In this document: positions 11,079-23,410 of the stretch, one piece after another | Layout of the letters: the number at the start of each line of letters is the position of its first letter | Position numbering within the stretch: position 1 is the stretch's first letter | DNA from: Dermanyssus gallinae | Lineage: Eukaryota; Arthropoda; Arachnida; Mesostigmata; Dermanyssidae | NCBI GenBank assembly: GCA_003439945.1 | Contig: QVRM01006591.1 | Location: 1 to 64,000 of the forward strand | Direction: 5' to 3' | DNA length: 64,000 bases | Notes under the pieces: generated by a model | Seen by the model: the letters and a program-made list of their open reading frames with translations, nothing else | What the model was told of the DNA's origin: nothing | Databases searched by the model: none | Position numbers and translations under genes: made by a program

Positions 11079-11114
11079 GCGTGCTATATATATATATATA
11101 TATATATAGCACGC
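11079..11114. repeat. Palindrome built on a TA tract
   Basis: GCGTGC (11079-11084) and GCACGC (11109-11114) flank a (TA)12 core, so all 36 bp form one perfect palindrome. It may extrude as a cruciform or mark the join of an inverted duplication. Confidence 0.85.
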
Positions 11115-11237
11115 AATTTGTTTTGAGGCTTTATATAATCTCAGTATTACACCACAGCATTAGTGTAATACATCTTTTGCGTAAAAGGGTACTTATGTTT
11201 CATCATTTAAAAACAGTTTAAAGTCAGTAAGCATTGT

Positions 11238-11239
<2 letters not shown>

Positions 11240-11283
<44 letters not shown>
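11240..11283. repeat. (TA)n microsatellite
   Basis: About 22 uninterrupted TA units. Confidence 0.96.
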
Positions 11284-11288
<5 letters not shown>

Positions 11289-11415
11289 TACGTTAGAAAT
11301 TATGTGACACGCGCAGAGATTGTCATGCATAACGACGTTAGTTTACATTTCATACAGCATACGCTTGTATTGTACAATGCTATACGTTTGGTGTTTGTCC
11401 ATGATAATGCGTACT

Positions 11416-11594
11416 AAAAAAATCTTTTCGGGGCTGACTCTCAGCCAAGATTTAACGTCCATGGGACTGCACTTTCGCATTGCTTCACAGACGGACCCCC
11501 ATAAATACAAACGGTGGGGCTCGAACCCGCGCACCTGCTATGTGTCTCCTCCGGTCACGAGGCGCAGACGAATGCACCACGTCACCGGGCTCAA
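11416..11594 (-). mobile_element. tRNA-derived SINE-1, copy 1
   Basis: Read on the minus strand from 11594, the element begins GAGCCCGGTGACGTGGTGC (polymerase III box A type). It then has the box B GGTTCGAGCCC (plus-strand complement around 11518-11530), and ends in a unique 3' body that includes TTTGTATTTATGG and GGCTGAGAGTCAGCCCCGAA. It is flanked by a 16-bp direct repeat with one mismatch (11400-11415 and 11595-11610), a clear target-site duplication from LINE-mediated insertion. It matches the copies at 18219 and 56526 along its whole length. Confidence 0.9.
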
Positions 11595-11610
11595 CATGAT
11601 AATGTGTACT

Positions 11611-12643
11611 GCCATAAGCTATCTGCCAGTGAACTTGCTGTTTATTTGATATTTGCAAAATCAAACGGCTTGCATTCTCAGAACGCAGCACATCACAAAG
11701 GCTCGCTTTGCAATCTGTTGGCCTTGTGCGGATTAATTACACACTGTATTCCACAATCCGTATCGGAAATCTGCCGGTACACACATGGCTTGCTTATTGT
11801 GTCTAATCCTTCACAGCTTATCACACAATGCGTCTATTGAATTATGCAGGCTTACATCCGGCAGAGAGTCGTGCTGGCTCTAAAAATATAGGCACGATTG
11901 TTTTTAGCTAGCCTAGTAGGTTTGATGTTTCCTGTGTCTAAAAAACACCGTTTTGCTTAAAATAAATGCTGCCACACTTACCTAGTGTGGTAGTACTACG
12001 AAAGTTAACTACGAGTATGTGCAATATTACTATGTATTAGTTATGTCTTTGAGCGCACGTGAGACCTACAAATGCCTTCTCTATTTTAGTAAATGTGGGT
12101 AGTCATTTTGTTGGATACCTTGGATACCGTAAACTTGCACTTAACGTAGTCATCGACAAACTGTTTATGCCTAAGTCGTTCAACTTTCACCTAAAGCAAT
12201 ATGGCAATATATAACGAATTCTAGAAATTATATTTCAGTTCGAAAAGAACGCACATGCGATGTTTGTTATCGTTTTTTTCAGTGCCTACCGGATTGTTAA
12301 ACTGATAGTATTACTATATATACTAAAATATTTGGTGTGGGCATTTCCTAGCATAGAAAAGCATGCTTAGTTTGAAACCCTACAAAGCCCAGAATAATGA
12401 CAACGTACTAAACTTAATTTTAACAAACTAAATTATGTAGTTGTGGGCACCTAAATTGAAATCAGTGTTTAGAGGCTAAGAGTTTCCTAACTAGCTATGA
12501 AATCGCTCGTGTTGTTGACTAGCTATAAATCGTGAAATCACTGCGTGCCGTCCGAAGGTTTCCAGACGCATATGCAACTCCCTCTGCAGCGTGCTAGATG
12601 AGCTTTGCTACGGAGTTACCAGGTACGTAAAGTGTCGTTTATT
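11611..12643. other. AT-rich unassigned stretch
   Basis: No coding, RNA or element signal could be supported. Confidence 0.35.
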
Positions 12644-12752
12644 TATAATACCCTATATAATATATAATACCCTATATATAATAATAATATATAATAATAA
12701 CCTATATATAATAATAAATAATACCCTATATAATACCCTAATAATAAATACC
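12644..12752. repeat. Degenerate TATAATACCCTA minisatellite
   Basis: Irregular repeats of TAATACCCTATA and TATAATAATAAC units cover about 109 bp. This looks like a slippage-derived low-complexity array. The ACCCTA word recalls some telomeric motifs, but the array is too short and irregular to be called telomeric. Confidence 0.8.
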
Positions 12753-13813
12753 CTTTCGATAGATAGAAGTGAGCTGACACCATCGTCGCAACAAAAAAGT
12801 TGGTCAGATGTGTAAATTCCCTAGAGTAATTTGCCCTATGTCCATCGGCCATGGTAGGCAAGACGGGGGCACGGGGATTCAATAGGGTTCGGTTGTTCCT
12901 GCGCGCGTTTCTTCGGAGCCATCGTACATAAGCTCGTTGTAGTCTAGAGTGACTTGTACAGTGTGAATCAATCAGTCGAACGCATATTGCGTGCAGCGGC
13001 CCGCTACAAAATGGTCCGCACTGATACGTTTGTAGAACACTGCTAAACCCCTAACGCGTTCTCTCTCGTAGCGAGGGTCGCATGCTCGCATTTCCTATTG
13101 CGGCGAGTATGGGTGATTAGCATTCACAGCGCGGCTAGATATATCGGCCCGCGACACGCTCGCCGCAAGGAGGGCAGACTTCAAAGATGACGTTTAATTT
13201 CCCTATGCAACATGTTGATCTGGCCATGTTGTCTGCCTGCGGCATGTCATGCACGGTCATGACGTGCGCCATGTATCGTCGTATAAACCGACCAGACAAG
13301 TGTAGGGGGGGTATTCGAGATAGCAAAGGCAATTTTCAATCGCTTAGCAGATGCGACTTTACGTCTCTTCACCTGCCGTTGTTGTGGTTGTTGTTGTTGT
13401 TATTGTTGTTGTTGTTGTCATCGTCGGAATGTGGCACCTTTTCGCGCTCATCGCGTTGTTGCCGCCCAACAACATGTCGGTCTGCTGCGGCAAAACGCTG
13501 TCGGTTGGTAACAGCTGGGCGAGGCGACGCTCGTCATACATAGTCAGTCCGTCAGTGGTTCGGTCGGTCGTTAGGCAGCAGCATCAGCAGCAGCACCTGC
13601 TCGCGAGGATAACGGGTCGAACGCGCTGGACTAGCCGCGTGAGGGTGCACGCCGAGCATCTATATCCATAAGCGCATTCCAACTTCTTCATAACTGCTGC
13701 TGCTGCTGCTGCTCGACAGTCACCATATAGCACCGGCCTCCATTAGCTGGATGTCACGTTGTCATCGACTCTCTCTCTCGCGTTGTTTGCGCAATCGAGG
13801 TCGTTTTTCTCAT
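12753..13813. other. CpG-rich stretch with triplet repeats
   Basis: The stretch holds a (GTT)n run (about 13379-13417), CAG/CAGCAT triplets (about 13577-13597) and a CTG run (about 13695-13713). No exon or domain was recognised. It may be regulatory or untranslated sequence, which is inference only. Confidence 0.35.
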
Positions 13814-13911
13814 GTAAAGTGTATGATGTGCATCAGAATCCGTACGTAAAGTGTATGCCGTGCATCAGAGTCCGCATGCCAAGTGTATGATGTGCATCAA
13901 TCAGCTCCGCA
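13814..13911. repeat. Three-unit tandem repeat
   Basis: Three imperfect units of about 32-38 bp share AAGTGTATG.TGTGCATCA and CCGCATG. The units differ by substitutions and a short insertion in the third. Confidence 0.8.
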
Positions 13912-14599
13912 TGTCGGCGGTACCCGCTACTATAACCTACGAATGTGCGAACGATGCTTGTGAAATGTAAATGCACTCAACGCAACTACGTTTGCGATTT
14001 GTGACGACACCTCGAACGTCATCACGCTCGCTACCTGTATTCCTCTATTCTAAAAGCACTTGCCGCCGCCGGTGCCGACACAGTAACTTATAGGAGACAT
14101 AGCACCAACGTGGAGAAGCGCACGGTTACGTCGATACCCGACTGTTGCGGTCCTGTCCTTCCAACGAACGCTACTTTTACTGCAGCTTCTGGACAAAGCC
14201 ATTTTTGATGATTCGTTTATGCTCGAACTGCCACACGGCTCACAATAGAACTATTTAATGCAAATATATGTACACAGGATGCGGCAGCCAACGTGTTACC
14301 TCACGATGTTTTGCGGTTTGCAACAGGCGCTATTGTTGTGGCGATGGCACCTGCTACGGTCCGCAAAACTGACTGCGACTTCAGCGACAAACGTGAAGAA
14401 AATGAGATGTCTCCTTCAATATTCTGCAAACAAAGTGCAAGAAAATTGGCGGGAAGTCTTTAAATTTCGGACTAAAGCATGTGAATCATTTTTTGAATGA
14501 TGAATGCGTGATTTGTGTAAGAGACCTCACACGTTTTAACAGGGTTATAAACGGTACTGAGCGACTGACATGGAGTACGCTTGCCTAGAGAACAGTGCT
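13912..14599. other. Unassigned stretch
   Basis: Nothing recognised. A short open frame at 14258-14500 has no domain. Confidence 0.3.
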
Positions 14600-15060
14600 G
14601 CTTGACCTTCGAAATGGTGGTAAATAATTGAGCAAAATTTTCAGGAAGGGGATCTTTTTTACTATCTAATAGTACACCGACAACATTGTCGGATTTAACT
14701 CAGAAACAATCAGGATGTTCATGCTGACTAAATAAAAGCCACTCTAACCGAAGGGCGGAAATCTGTTATGATTTGGGCTGGAATAACTGCCTCGGGTCAA
14801 ACTCTACTCGTACGTATCTCGCGCAGAAGTACGATCTGAAGAATTCACCTTACTGCCATTTGGAACTAGAAAATTGTGGCGCACGCCCATTTCAGCAGCA
14901 TATACTTTCCAACAGGTCTCTGCATCTTCCTACAGAGCAAACTTAACAGTGCTTTCGCAACATTGTGCGAAGGTACATTTCTTTGATGGGAGGATAATTG
15001 CCGTCGTACTTGCCCGATTCAACCCGATAGACTATTCTAGATCGGGTCTATTTTTAAGGG
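14600..15060 (+). pseudogene. Decayed Tc1/mariner-superfamily transposase
   Basis: The translation EGRKSVMIWAGITASGQTLLV (about 14751-14813) matches the core beta-strand region of Tc1/mariner DDE/D transposases, where ..SVMVWAGI...G..PL.F is usual. A preceding block reads like FSDEDLFY. A following block TFQQVSASSYRANLT (about 14906-14951) corresponds to FQQDSAPAHRA, with the aspartate lost. FNPIDYS (about 15020-15040) corresponds to SPDLNPIDYSIW. Multiple stops and frameshifts make it non-functional. No terminal repeats were recognised. Confidence 0.7.
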
Positions 15061-15079
15061 GACTAACTGGAAAATGCGG

Positions 15080-15960
15080 TTGCACACACGGACACCGCAG
15101 CAGAGGGATCTCCCTGCAAGTGCGGGCCGGTAGTGCGGGACTCTAACCCACTAAAAACCAGTCATGTCCCCGTCCCCCCGGCTGACTGGAGACTTCTTGC
15201 GCATAACATCAAACAGTCAGGGGGGGGGGCGGGGCGAGTCCACTGCTCCTGGCGGGTGTGTTCCTCGGGAGCCTCGGGGAGGCGCGAGCGAACTCGAAGG
15301 AAGGCGCTTGTCTGCTCTTGCAGTATGTTCTTAAAAGCTTGCGTCACTTGTTCTAGTCTGATATTGATTCCGTCATTTTTGTAATGATGTCATGTAGGTT
15401 AGGAGCTGGGTTGTTCCTTAAAAACTCCGTTAGGCTTGCGCGCTGCTCCGCCCATCACGGACATCTCAGCAACTGTGTGCTCTGGAGTGTCGTCAAGTCC
15501 ATCGCAGATGAGGTATTCTAAAGTCCAAGGTGTGCTGCAAACAATTTGCCCGTGTGAAAGGCCTTAAGTTAGCCATTCAGACCGCGTTTTAGAAATTTGC
15601 GGAGTGTCCGGCGCTCATTTAGCTCTAAATCTTTAAAAAGTTTTCCGATACTAGGATATCGACTCCATTGTTTTGCGGCACAACGGCGGACCACTGTCCA
15701 CTTCAACTAACCGAGAAAATATCAGAAACGTTCAAGCCGGATTCAAGAGATGCAAAGATTTATCGTGGCTTGAATCTCGAATAGCACCGTGACGCGAATC
15801 ATAGAAATTATCATCAGGGTAAAGGCCTATAAAATATGACAGGTTCTTACGGATAGGCAGCTAAAGAGGTAACACCCTCTTGCCCGTCACTCTCAAAGCG
15901 AGTTCCCAAACATCATCTTCCCTAATGAGAAAATATTCAATGGACAGACAAGACGATCGG
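15080..15960 (-). pseudogene. 3' end of I/R1-like LINE, copy A
   Basis: On the minus strand, frame-shifted translation recovers the C-terminus of an I/R1-group polyprotein. It starts with a region resembling LRKFLKRG (about 15600). Next is a zinc-finger-like block reading ICDGLDDTPEHTV (about 15460-15500, where C..C...DT.EH is usual). Then comes LEQVTQAFKNILQEQTSAFL (about 15300-15360). A 3' UTR follows that resembles the one at 31775-31880 (shared words near plus 15081-15180: CACACGGACACCGCAG, GTAGTGCGGGACTCTAAC). Many stops are present. The clade label is tentative. Confidence 0.55.
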
Positions 15961-16528
15961 GTATAGCTGCAGCAAGGGTCCGACGTGCGAAGGCGTACGC
16001 CTTTCGATTTCGCGCGTTATAGAATCAAAATTGACGGGGTGAGGTACCGCCATCTAATTTTAAAATTACCTAACGTCCCTTATCTGTTAGCACAGGCTAA
16101 TCATCCGGTAGCCCAACATGGGAAGAGAGGGAAGAGGAAAAACGGCTTACCGTAATCATACCACAAATCGTACCATAAACGATTTGGTGCCGGCGAAATT
16201 TCGCCAATTAAAAACTTACATTTCGATATGACATACAGATTGATGCCGGTTTTGTGAAGGAAACAATCCTTTCCGACGAGGCCAATGAACATAAATGTCG
16301 TACCCGGGCAACCGATGTGATTTAAGAAGAGCCATCAGATGCGTAATATGTGACAGTTTGGTGCAGCTTCTGGTCCAAAGGAATCGGTTGACGCTTTTCG
16401 TGTCACACCGATGCAAATAAACTCTAGTTCCGACACGAGGGTACCGCAAGCCACTCAGCCGGCGAAACATTTGAGCTTTTGCAAATTAAGTGTTCCGAGC
16501 GGGTAGTCTCGCACACCGGGGATATTCA

Positions 16529-16531
<3 letters not shown>
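15961..16531. other. Unassigned stretch
   Basis: No feature recognised. Confidence 0.3.

Positions 16532-16561
<30 letters not shown>
16532..16561. repeat. (TA)n microsatellite
   Basis: Fifteen TA units. Confidence 0.95.
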
Positions 16562-16562
<1 letters not shown>

Positions 16563-16641
16563 TAAAGCAGTTTTATAAACCGTTTATGCTATGTGTTTTT
16601 CAACCTGTGGCTTAAAAATGCACGCTGCATACCTATTAATG

Positions 16642-16667
16642 TATATATATATATATATATATATATA
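16642..16667. repeat. (TA)n microsatellite
   Basis: Thirteen TA units, only 80 bp from the previous tract. Confidence 0.94.
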
Positions 16668-18200
16668 CGTGCATCCCTTCAAGCATGCATATGCACTTGT
16701 AGCAGCTGTCAGTTCGTCTACCCGAAAGCGTCACACCAGTCACAGGCGGTCTGTGGTCTCGTTCGGTATTCGTCGGTATGTGAGACGACCTGCATAGTGG
16801 GGCGGCACGAGGGTCGGAGACTTGCCCGGGGAGAGCCTTACCCCTCTCTTTAGAGCTGGCGACGTCCCGGCGAGCTCGTGGTGATGCGCCAGCAGAGTAC
16901 AAATTCTACGGAGGCGCTGCTGTGGTAGCGGCAGATGGCGGAGGCGGTGGCAGTGGGGGCGCCGCCGCCCACCGAGAAGGGTTCGGGCCTGGCGCGGACA
17001 TTCATGGGATCTTGGACTGGACCATAGCAGTGAGGAGCGGTGGTGGTGGTGGTGGTAGCGCCGTTCGTGGTCACCCGCTAGAGATCTGCTGGCAATGATC
17101 GTCGTGGAAGAAACGACGTTTATAGCAGTAGTAGAAGCCTTAATAGTTATCGTAATAGTTAGAATCGCTGTGTAGTAGACGGAGTGGAAAATTGCAGAGC
17201 CAAACGAAGCCGTATGAGAAAGGATGAGTGGACTAACCTTAGGCTGGCCACTATGCTTCTGTGTCGGCCCAAATCGTCAAGTCCCGCATGGCAACCTGCG
17301 GAAGGTCTGTGGCCAGCCGTTGCTCCCGCTGTAAAGGGCGCGATGCTTTACTATATACAACCTCTGTATGTATAAATGTGTGTGTGTGTGTGGTCGCGAA
17401 AGCGAAACAGCCTCTGAATATTACAAACGCGTGAACGGCCGACCCAGCATGGGAAAGACAGGGAAAATGGGGGGAGAGAGCGCGCGCGAGAGAGAGAAGA
17501 AAAGTTAGAGTGGCGAAGAGAAAACACAGGGATGGGGACGAAAAAGAGGAGGCAAATACAACGTTGACCACCAGGCAAACTCGAAGGGAAGCCCGCGGTG
17601 GCGCATTTCGATTCAAATTGGCTGTGCAAACTTGGTGGCTGTACTCAAAATTAGATCCCGTTAGGCCAGTGTTCAGCGTCTGACCGCCCACAGATAAAAT
17701 ATGACGACGTTTCTTGCAGTAGAGGAATACATCCGCAAGGCCAGTTTTTGTCACGTGCCTATTCAGACATCGTCGAAAATTAGATATTTAGATGTCTTGT
17801 ATGAACGTATAGGTACACGCATGTACACGTAAGGCACCTTTCGATGTGTGTATGCATGTGTATATGCATATATACAGATATGTGATTTTCTTAGACAAAT
17901 CAACTGGTGAAATGCAATGTGCATGGCGGGAGTTCGCGACATCGTACTGTCGTCATCCTCTTCTAAGTTGCATTTTAGGCAGAGGATGGAGTCAGCGTTG
18001 CGGCAATGCAGTGTCGATAATGCTAAACGAAGCCACCGTGGCCCGTTAGCAGTTACACAAGTAGGTAAATGAGCAAATCTACCCCGATCCGGGGTTGATT
18101 GACAGGAATTCTTTAACCCTTAGGTCTTAGGGAATATTTCCATAGCAAACCTGTATGGCGGTTGTAGACGCCGTGCGTCTTCACCATGCATGTTGAGTGT
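16668..18200. other. CpG-rich unassigned stretch
   Basis: The stretch holds a GGT/GGTGGT run (about 17037-17058), GA/CG-rich dinucleotide runs (about 17472-17500) and a (GT)n run (about 17377-17393). The minus-strand frame 17251-17754 has biased composition and no domain. I see no gene. Confidence 0.35.
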
Positions 18201-18218
18201 CTTAGGTATTAGTGTCTT

Positions 18219-18398
18219 GTCGAGCTCGGTGGCATGGTGCATTCGTCTGCTCCTCGCGACCGGAGGAGACATATAGGTGCGCGGGCTCGAGCCCCACCGT
18301 TGCACATTTGTATTTATGGAGGTCCGTCTATGAATCAATGCGAAAAGCAGTCCCGTGGACGTTAAATATTGGCTGAGGGTCAGCCCGAAACCTTTACT
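18219..18398 (+). mobile_element. tRNA-derived SINE-1, copy 2
   Basis: Same family as 11416 and 56526. The 5' head contains GAGCTCGGTGGCATGGTGC (box A region). A box B variant GGCTCGAGCCC follows near 18285-18295, then the TTTGTATTTATGG and GGCTGAGGGTCAGCCCGAA body. A 15-bp direct repeat with one mismatch (18204-18218 and 18399-18413) flanks it, which fixes both boundaries. Confidence 0.9.
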
Positions 18399-18413
18399 AG
18401 GTATAAGTGTCTT

Positions 18414-20288
18414 AATGAGAAGACGGCGTGTTGCAGACCGTGCACGCGCCCATGCATATAGCATGATGCTATCTACTACACGAGTCGAGAGTCGGAGGCC
18501 CTTACCAGAAAAGGATGAAGTATATAAATTCATACCGTCGGAATTTAATGTGTTAGAGAAGGCTACGTAAAGTCGGAAATGGTTTCTTGTTCCTTATGGA
18601 CCCTCCGGTCGTTTATTTAATTAATTATTCTAATACAATCGTCAGATCTAATGGTTATTTCCGTCTGCATTTAGCAAAGGTGTACCAATAGCGCTTATAA
18701 GCTGTAACTCTGTTCGGGTCGTCCATTGTAGTCTGGGGAATTCTTTGCAGTTCTGCTGAGGAACATATGGGGTGTTCCAAGAAGCCTTCGTTTTCCTGTA
18801 AGGTAAAGTTTGTAGAAACGTGCACTAAATGGATTGCGAGGTCGGAAATGGCAAGGACAGAAAATTATGTGTCGAAGAGCAGTAAGACTATTATGTTATT
18901 TTCAATCACGAACTGAGACGCCGGGTCGTATGTTCACGGGCCCTGTGGAGACTTATCTGCAGTACTCTAATGTTTGTGGACATTTTTTCATTGCGGTTAT
19001 TGCGGGGGTTTGTGACACGCATGTTGTATTCCGGGCACTGCGTTAAGAACGCGTGGTGTTATACACAACATGATAATATTTCATGTTGGCCTTCCAGCCC
19101 ATTGGGATGGCCTTGTTGCCCTTTGCATTTAAAGCAACGAGGTATATATATATAGCATTTTTTTTTCTGCTTTAGGTAAAGTACGAATTAGGGCGAGAGT
19201 CGCTTGCTGTGGCGACTTTTCGTGTTGCCCGTGTCAGGACTATGTTATATATATAATAATGCTTGCATGGGAGCCTTGCCTTCTAGGATACATACCTCAT
19301 TAAGGCTTGTTTTAGTGAAGGTGCGCACAGTCATTCCCTTTGCATGAGGTCTTGTATTGTTTTTCGGTTAGCTCGACTTATGTATTGTTTTTCGGTCAAC
19401 TCGACCATGCGAATGCCATGTATTTCTGCAGTTATGCATTCTTTTGGTGGTTGGGAGAGGAACAAGCTCTGGAAATTGGTCAAACTTGCCTCGACAAACG
19501 TCCCTTTCGTACCTTTTTTGCGTATGTTGACATTCCAATTGCTGCACGCGGCGATGTTTTAAATTGTTGCGCGTGGCGGCTTTCGAATTGCCGCAAGTGC
19601 CGACAGTCGAATTGCCACCCGCTACAGCCTTTATTTGCAAGCACGAAATTTGAAATTTCTTACCTGAAGAGTCGATTGCTGCGACGGATGAGTAGTCTGC
19701 AACTCAGCACTGACCAGATGTGTCGAGGCATGGTGGTTGGGTTTATCGCAGGAACGGCAGGCTTTTGCTATCATCTATGGTCACGGACCTCTCACAGGAC
19801 ACGTCCGCAATGTGTGTGCAATTTTTTTGGCCTAAACGCATTGTTTGTGCATTTTTTTTAAAGGGAGCATGTCTGCAAAAACATCAGGCTCGAGCTCTCC
19901 TTCAGAGAGCCTTCAGAGCCGCAATCATAGGCGCACGTGACAAACAGGATATAGTAGAAGGGGGACGTCTGTAGAGACGACAAAATGTATCCCGGACGAA
20001 TAATCGACGGAATAATCAAGTTATATAGTTATCTGTATAATACATTTTTTCTTAATAATAATTATGTTGTGATAAATATAATAGAAACATCGTTTTTGAA
20101 GGTTATCTTAGCTCTACAGCGAGCATATATTCGTCCGATAACAGCACAGCGAGCAGACGCCTGTATGCCGGTTTCAGGGGTTTCTAAAAAAAGGTAGTAA
20201 TAAATCAGAGCCTGTCCACTGAAAACGACTAGCTACATTTTGGCCATTGGATGGGGCAATACCATATCAGATACGAAAAGAGGCACAA
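18414..20288. other. Unassigned stretch
   Basis: Two plus-strand frames at 19340-19562 and 19720-19974 look unrepetitive but show no domain. A short TA run is at 19142-19153. No gene call is supported. Confidence 0.3.
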
Positions 20289-20352
20289 AACCGAGATCTT
20301 AGAGAATAAATCTAAGTTTGCACCTTAGATTTTTTTCTATAAGATCTCGGTT
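20289..20352. repeat. 64-nt foldback with near-perfect 28/29-nt arms
   Basis: The left arm 20289-20316 (starting AACCGAGATCTTA) and the right arm 20324-20352 (ending TAAGATCTCGGTT) pair almost completely, with a few mismatches or one bulge in the middle and a seven-base loop (20317-20323). The size fits a short RNA hairpin or a fold-back mobile element. Which strand would be transcribed cannot be told. No target duplication was seen. Confidence 0.85.
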
Positions 20353-23300
20353 CTCCTTAACACATACAGGTATGAAATGTCAGGCAAGAAGTTTACCTCA
20401 TGGACGTGCATACTGACGAGCGTGCACACAAAAACGAAACGTTCCAAATAATTTATATAGCAACGACTCTGCTGCATGCCTACCAGAGTCAGAAAACATT
20501 TTTCATATTGGTTAAATTCGTTCACCCATAGTGTAGTAATGGTGTCCTGTGACGAGAATACTGCCAAGTTCTTTCAGAAAGGTTGAACAATTCGCAACTA
20601 TCTGCAAATGCTTCCGAGGCTGCCAAGCTGCCCATCTATGTAACACCCAAACTCTAATTCTCAGTATCCGTTTTAGTCGGTATTATTGCTATTTCTCCAT
20701 GAGTCTCTGCCCTCTGGTTGTGTGACCACCTCCTTTTTTTTCGACGGTTTTGCTTAGTATGGTCACTGACTAGACTTTGGCAAATCTGCGTCGGCAATCT
20801 GCATACGCTGCAAACAACGCTGTGAAGCCTTGAACCCGGTTAGCGGGCAAACAGGCAACCGAACTTTTTCCGACACCACCCGTCGTCGGCGGCTTGCAAT
20901 GTTTCCCTGCAATTCGGTCCGTTGTTTAGTGTCGCGCGTGGTCCAACAAACAGTCACCAGTCAGTAGTGGCCAGCCACGCGTTGTGAGGAGGAGACCAAG
21001 CAGCCCAAGCAGAGAGGCTGTGGGGTGTTGGGGTTTGGGGGTGGACTGGCATGCTAGAACTGCCGTCCTCTGGTTGGTTGGATCACGGGCGTCATGGCCA
21101 TGCTCATAGCGGTCGGTTGAGAAGGAAGCAAAACACGTACACACAGAGACACACGCACACACGGAAACCCCTCTCGCACCCCCACGGGAGGCTGCCGCCG
21201 CTGTGGCTACTCGGGCACGTGAGCAACCGAGTGGAAACCAGCCTGCTGAGCTGTCGGTTAAGGAAGCTTGCCGGTCAGGGGTAAGCTTGGCTAGTTTTCT
21301 GCTGCTTGTAGTCGTAGTAGCCATAGCAGTTGTAGTAGTAGTGTGAAGTAGTGGTACCAGCCGTGTTAGCAGAGCCACCAACTGCCCCCTCCCCACGGCA
21401 ACCGAGCCAGCCTTCCTTCTCCTGCTTCATTCTTCATTTGTGACGGCATCAACAACACAGAGAAACGAAACAAAGGAAAAAACGAAATGTAGCAACATGA
21501 CGGGAAGTGAGTGAGTCGCTTATCCTGAATAGCTACACCATGCTCAGGCTCATGATTTTCGACACATACACGCGCATTGCATTGCACTAGCTGATAGCAC
21601 CACATACCACTACTATGGGCCAACGCAGACAGGCGGACAACATGGGGAAAGCATGAGAAACGGCTGGCCTATACAGGGCGATTGATTCTTTAGTTTATGT
21701 GCTCGCTGCACTGATCAGGCTGATATCTTGAATAAAAGCAACGACCATCACAATGTCACAATGACAATAACGAGGGCAACAACAGTTACAGTCGAAACAA
21801 CATCCCAGATCGCCCTCTACGAGAAAGCGCATGTTTGTTCAGACTAAAGACACATCTTCTTCTTCTTCGTCTACCGGTTAATCTGGAGCATATAGGCTAT
21901 TTTTGCGCCTACGCATTATGGCCACATAGAACTTCAACAGTGCGGGGCCATATCCCCTAAACTTTTGTTTAATTTTGTCACTATGCGGTAATTATGGCAG
22001 GACCCGCAATCCGGTCGTCAATCGACCCATTGGCTGCGGACAGGCTTAGGGTGTTATTGGATAGTAATGGGAGGAACGTTTATGACGTTGAACATCAACG
22101 GCTGACCGACAGATTGTCGTCTTTATTCCACTCCCTTCCCCATGATACGGCTAACCGGGGCAGTTGGACACCCCCCCCCCCCCCCCCTCCCCTTCAAGAA
22201 AAGCGATTAGAGGGCCTAACTGATGGAGTTGCCCTGCCGTTGCTGATAAAGCCAGATTTCAAGCCTTTAATAGTCAATGGGCTGGAGCTTGGTTACATGC
22301 CCTACCTTGTCCGCGAATTGTGACTCTTTTGGACGAGGGAACGACGCGCATAGGCGCCGGTCTGCGGCTTGGTGTTGATCTAGTCGTGGTCCGCCGATGT
22401 CGTTGTGGTGATCTTGTGGACGCGTTTGCTTATCATAGCCTGTCACTCGCAACTGAAGGCCGACGAGAATGTCACTCTGCTTTAAATGACACTGCTAGTT
22501 GAGAATTGAGATTTGCCGGCTTATCATCTGTACCCCTGGGTTCAGCCAGCAACGATAGAAAGAGAGCTGACGGTCTCACTTTGACCCCCTTGAGCGTGTA
22601 CACATTTTTGTTGGAGACGCATTTGTAAGCGAATAATTAGCCCATTCGATAATCGGTGCAGGTGCGAGTCGAGCAGATCATGCCTCCAGGTTAGCAAATG
22701 CAGAAAATACTCTGACGTTGGCTATCCGCACAAATTTCGTTCAAGACAATTGAGGCCTAGCCCCCCCTACACTCAAGCCTTAACCTTTCTACGAGAGACT
22801 CGAGAGCACGCGAATTCTTGCGTCAGAGGCTGTCGCTCGTCACTCAATGGGGAAATGCGGATCTGTTCGGGACACATTGTGGGAAACTGGGTAATCCTGG
22901 GGAACCTGTGATTATACGTTCGCGCGGAGACAACTGCTTACTTCAAAGTGCTAACAAAACAAAGTTGTATAAATTCAATTTAGTCACTCACCAGTTGCTA
23001 CAAGGATGAACCTCCGATCATCACTTCGGGCTATTGCGCAACAAATTTCCCTAACACGTTTTTGGACCACAGTGCCCCACTATAAACGAACAGAAACAAA
23101 TTATTAGCAAAGCAATCCAGACTTGAGATTAGAAGAAAAAAAGACACAGAGCTTACGAGGCGAGTTTTAAGGTCACTAAAATCCTTAATCGCTTGAATAA
23201 ACAGGTAACGGCATAGTGATATATAGCCGGTATAACGGCATAGTCATACACACACTTTTCTTGGGGGCTAAGACTCACCGGTAGCACACCTCACAAGCTC

Positions 23301-23369
23301 TTGTGTAGTGAGTAAGCCAAATATCTCTGTAGCCCAACAATTGAACAACAAATTAAGGAAAAAGAAAAG

Positions 23370-23371
<2 letters not shown>
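20353..23371. other. Unassigned stretch, partly CpG-rich
   Basis: The stretch holds a poly-C run (about 22171-22187) and CTT repeats (about 21857-21870). Open frames at 20926-21396 and 21366-21623 (minus) and 21994-22323 (plus) carry no domain I know. The 21994 frame has ordinary amino-acid composition for its first 50 residues and might be a remnant of a real coding region. Confidence 0.3.

Positions 23372-23408
<37 letters not shown>
23372..23408. repeat. (TA)n microsatellite
   Basis: About 18 TA units. Confidence 0.95.

Positions 23409-23410
<2 letters not shown>

Noticed and set aside
12644..12752. Interstitial telomere
   Set aside because: ACCCTA words occur, but the array is irregular, short and mostly TATAATA. 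It fits slippage of AT-rich DNA.
17251..17754. 167-codon minus-strand frame
   Set aside because: Its length comes from GA/CT-rich and GT-repeat DNA. No recognisable motif is present.
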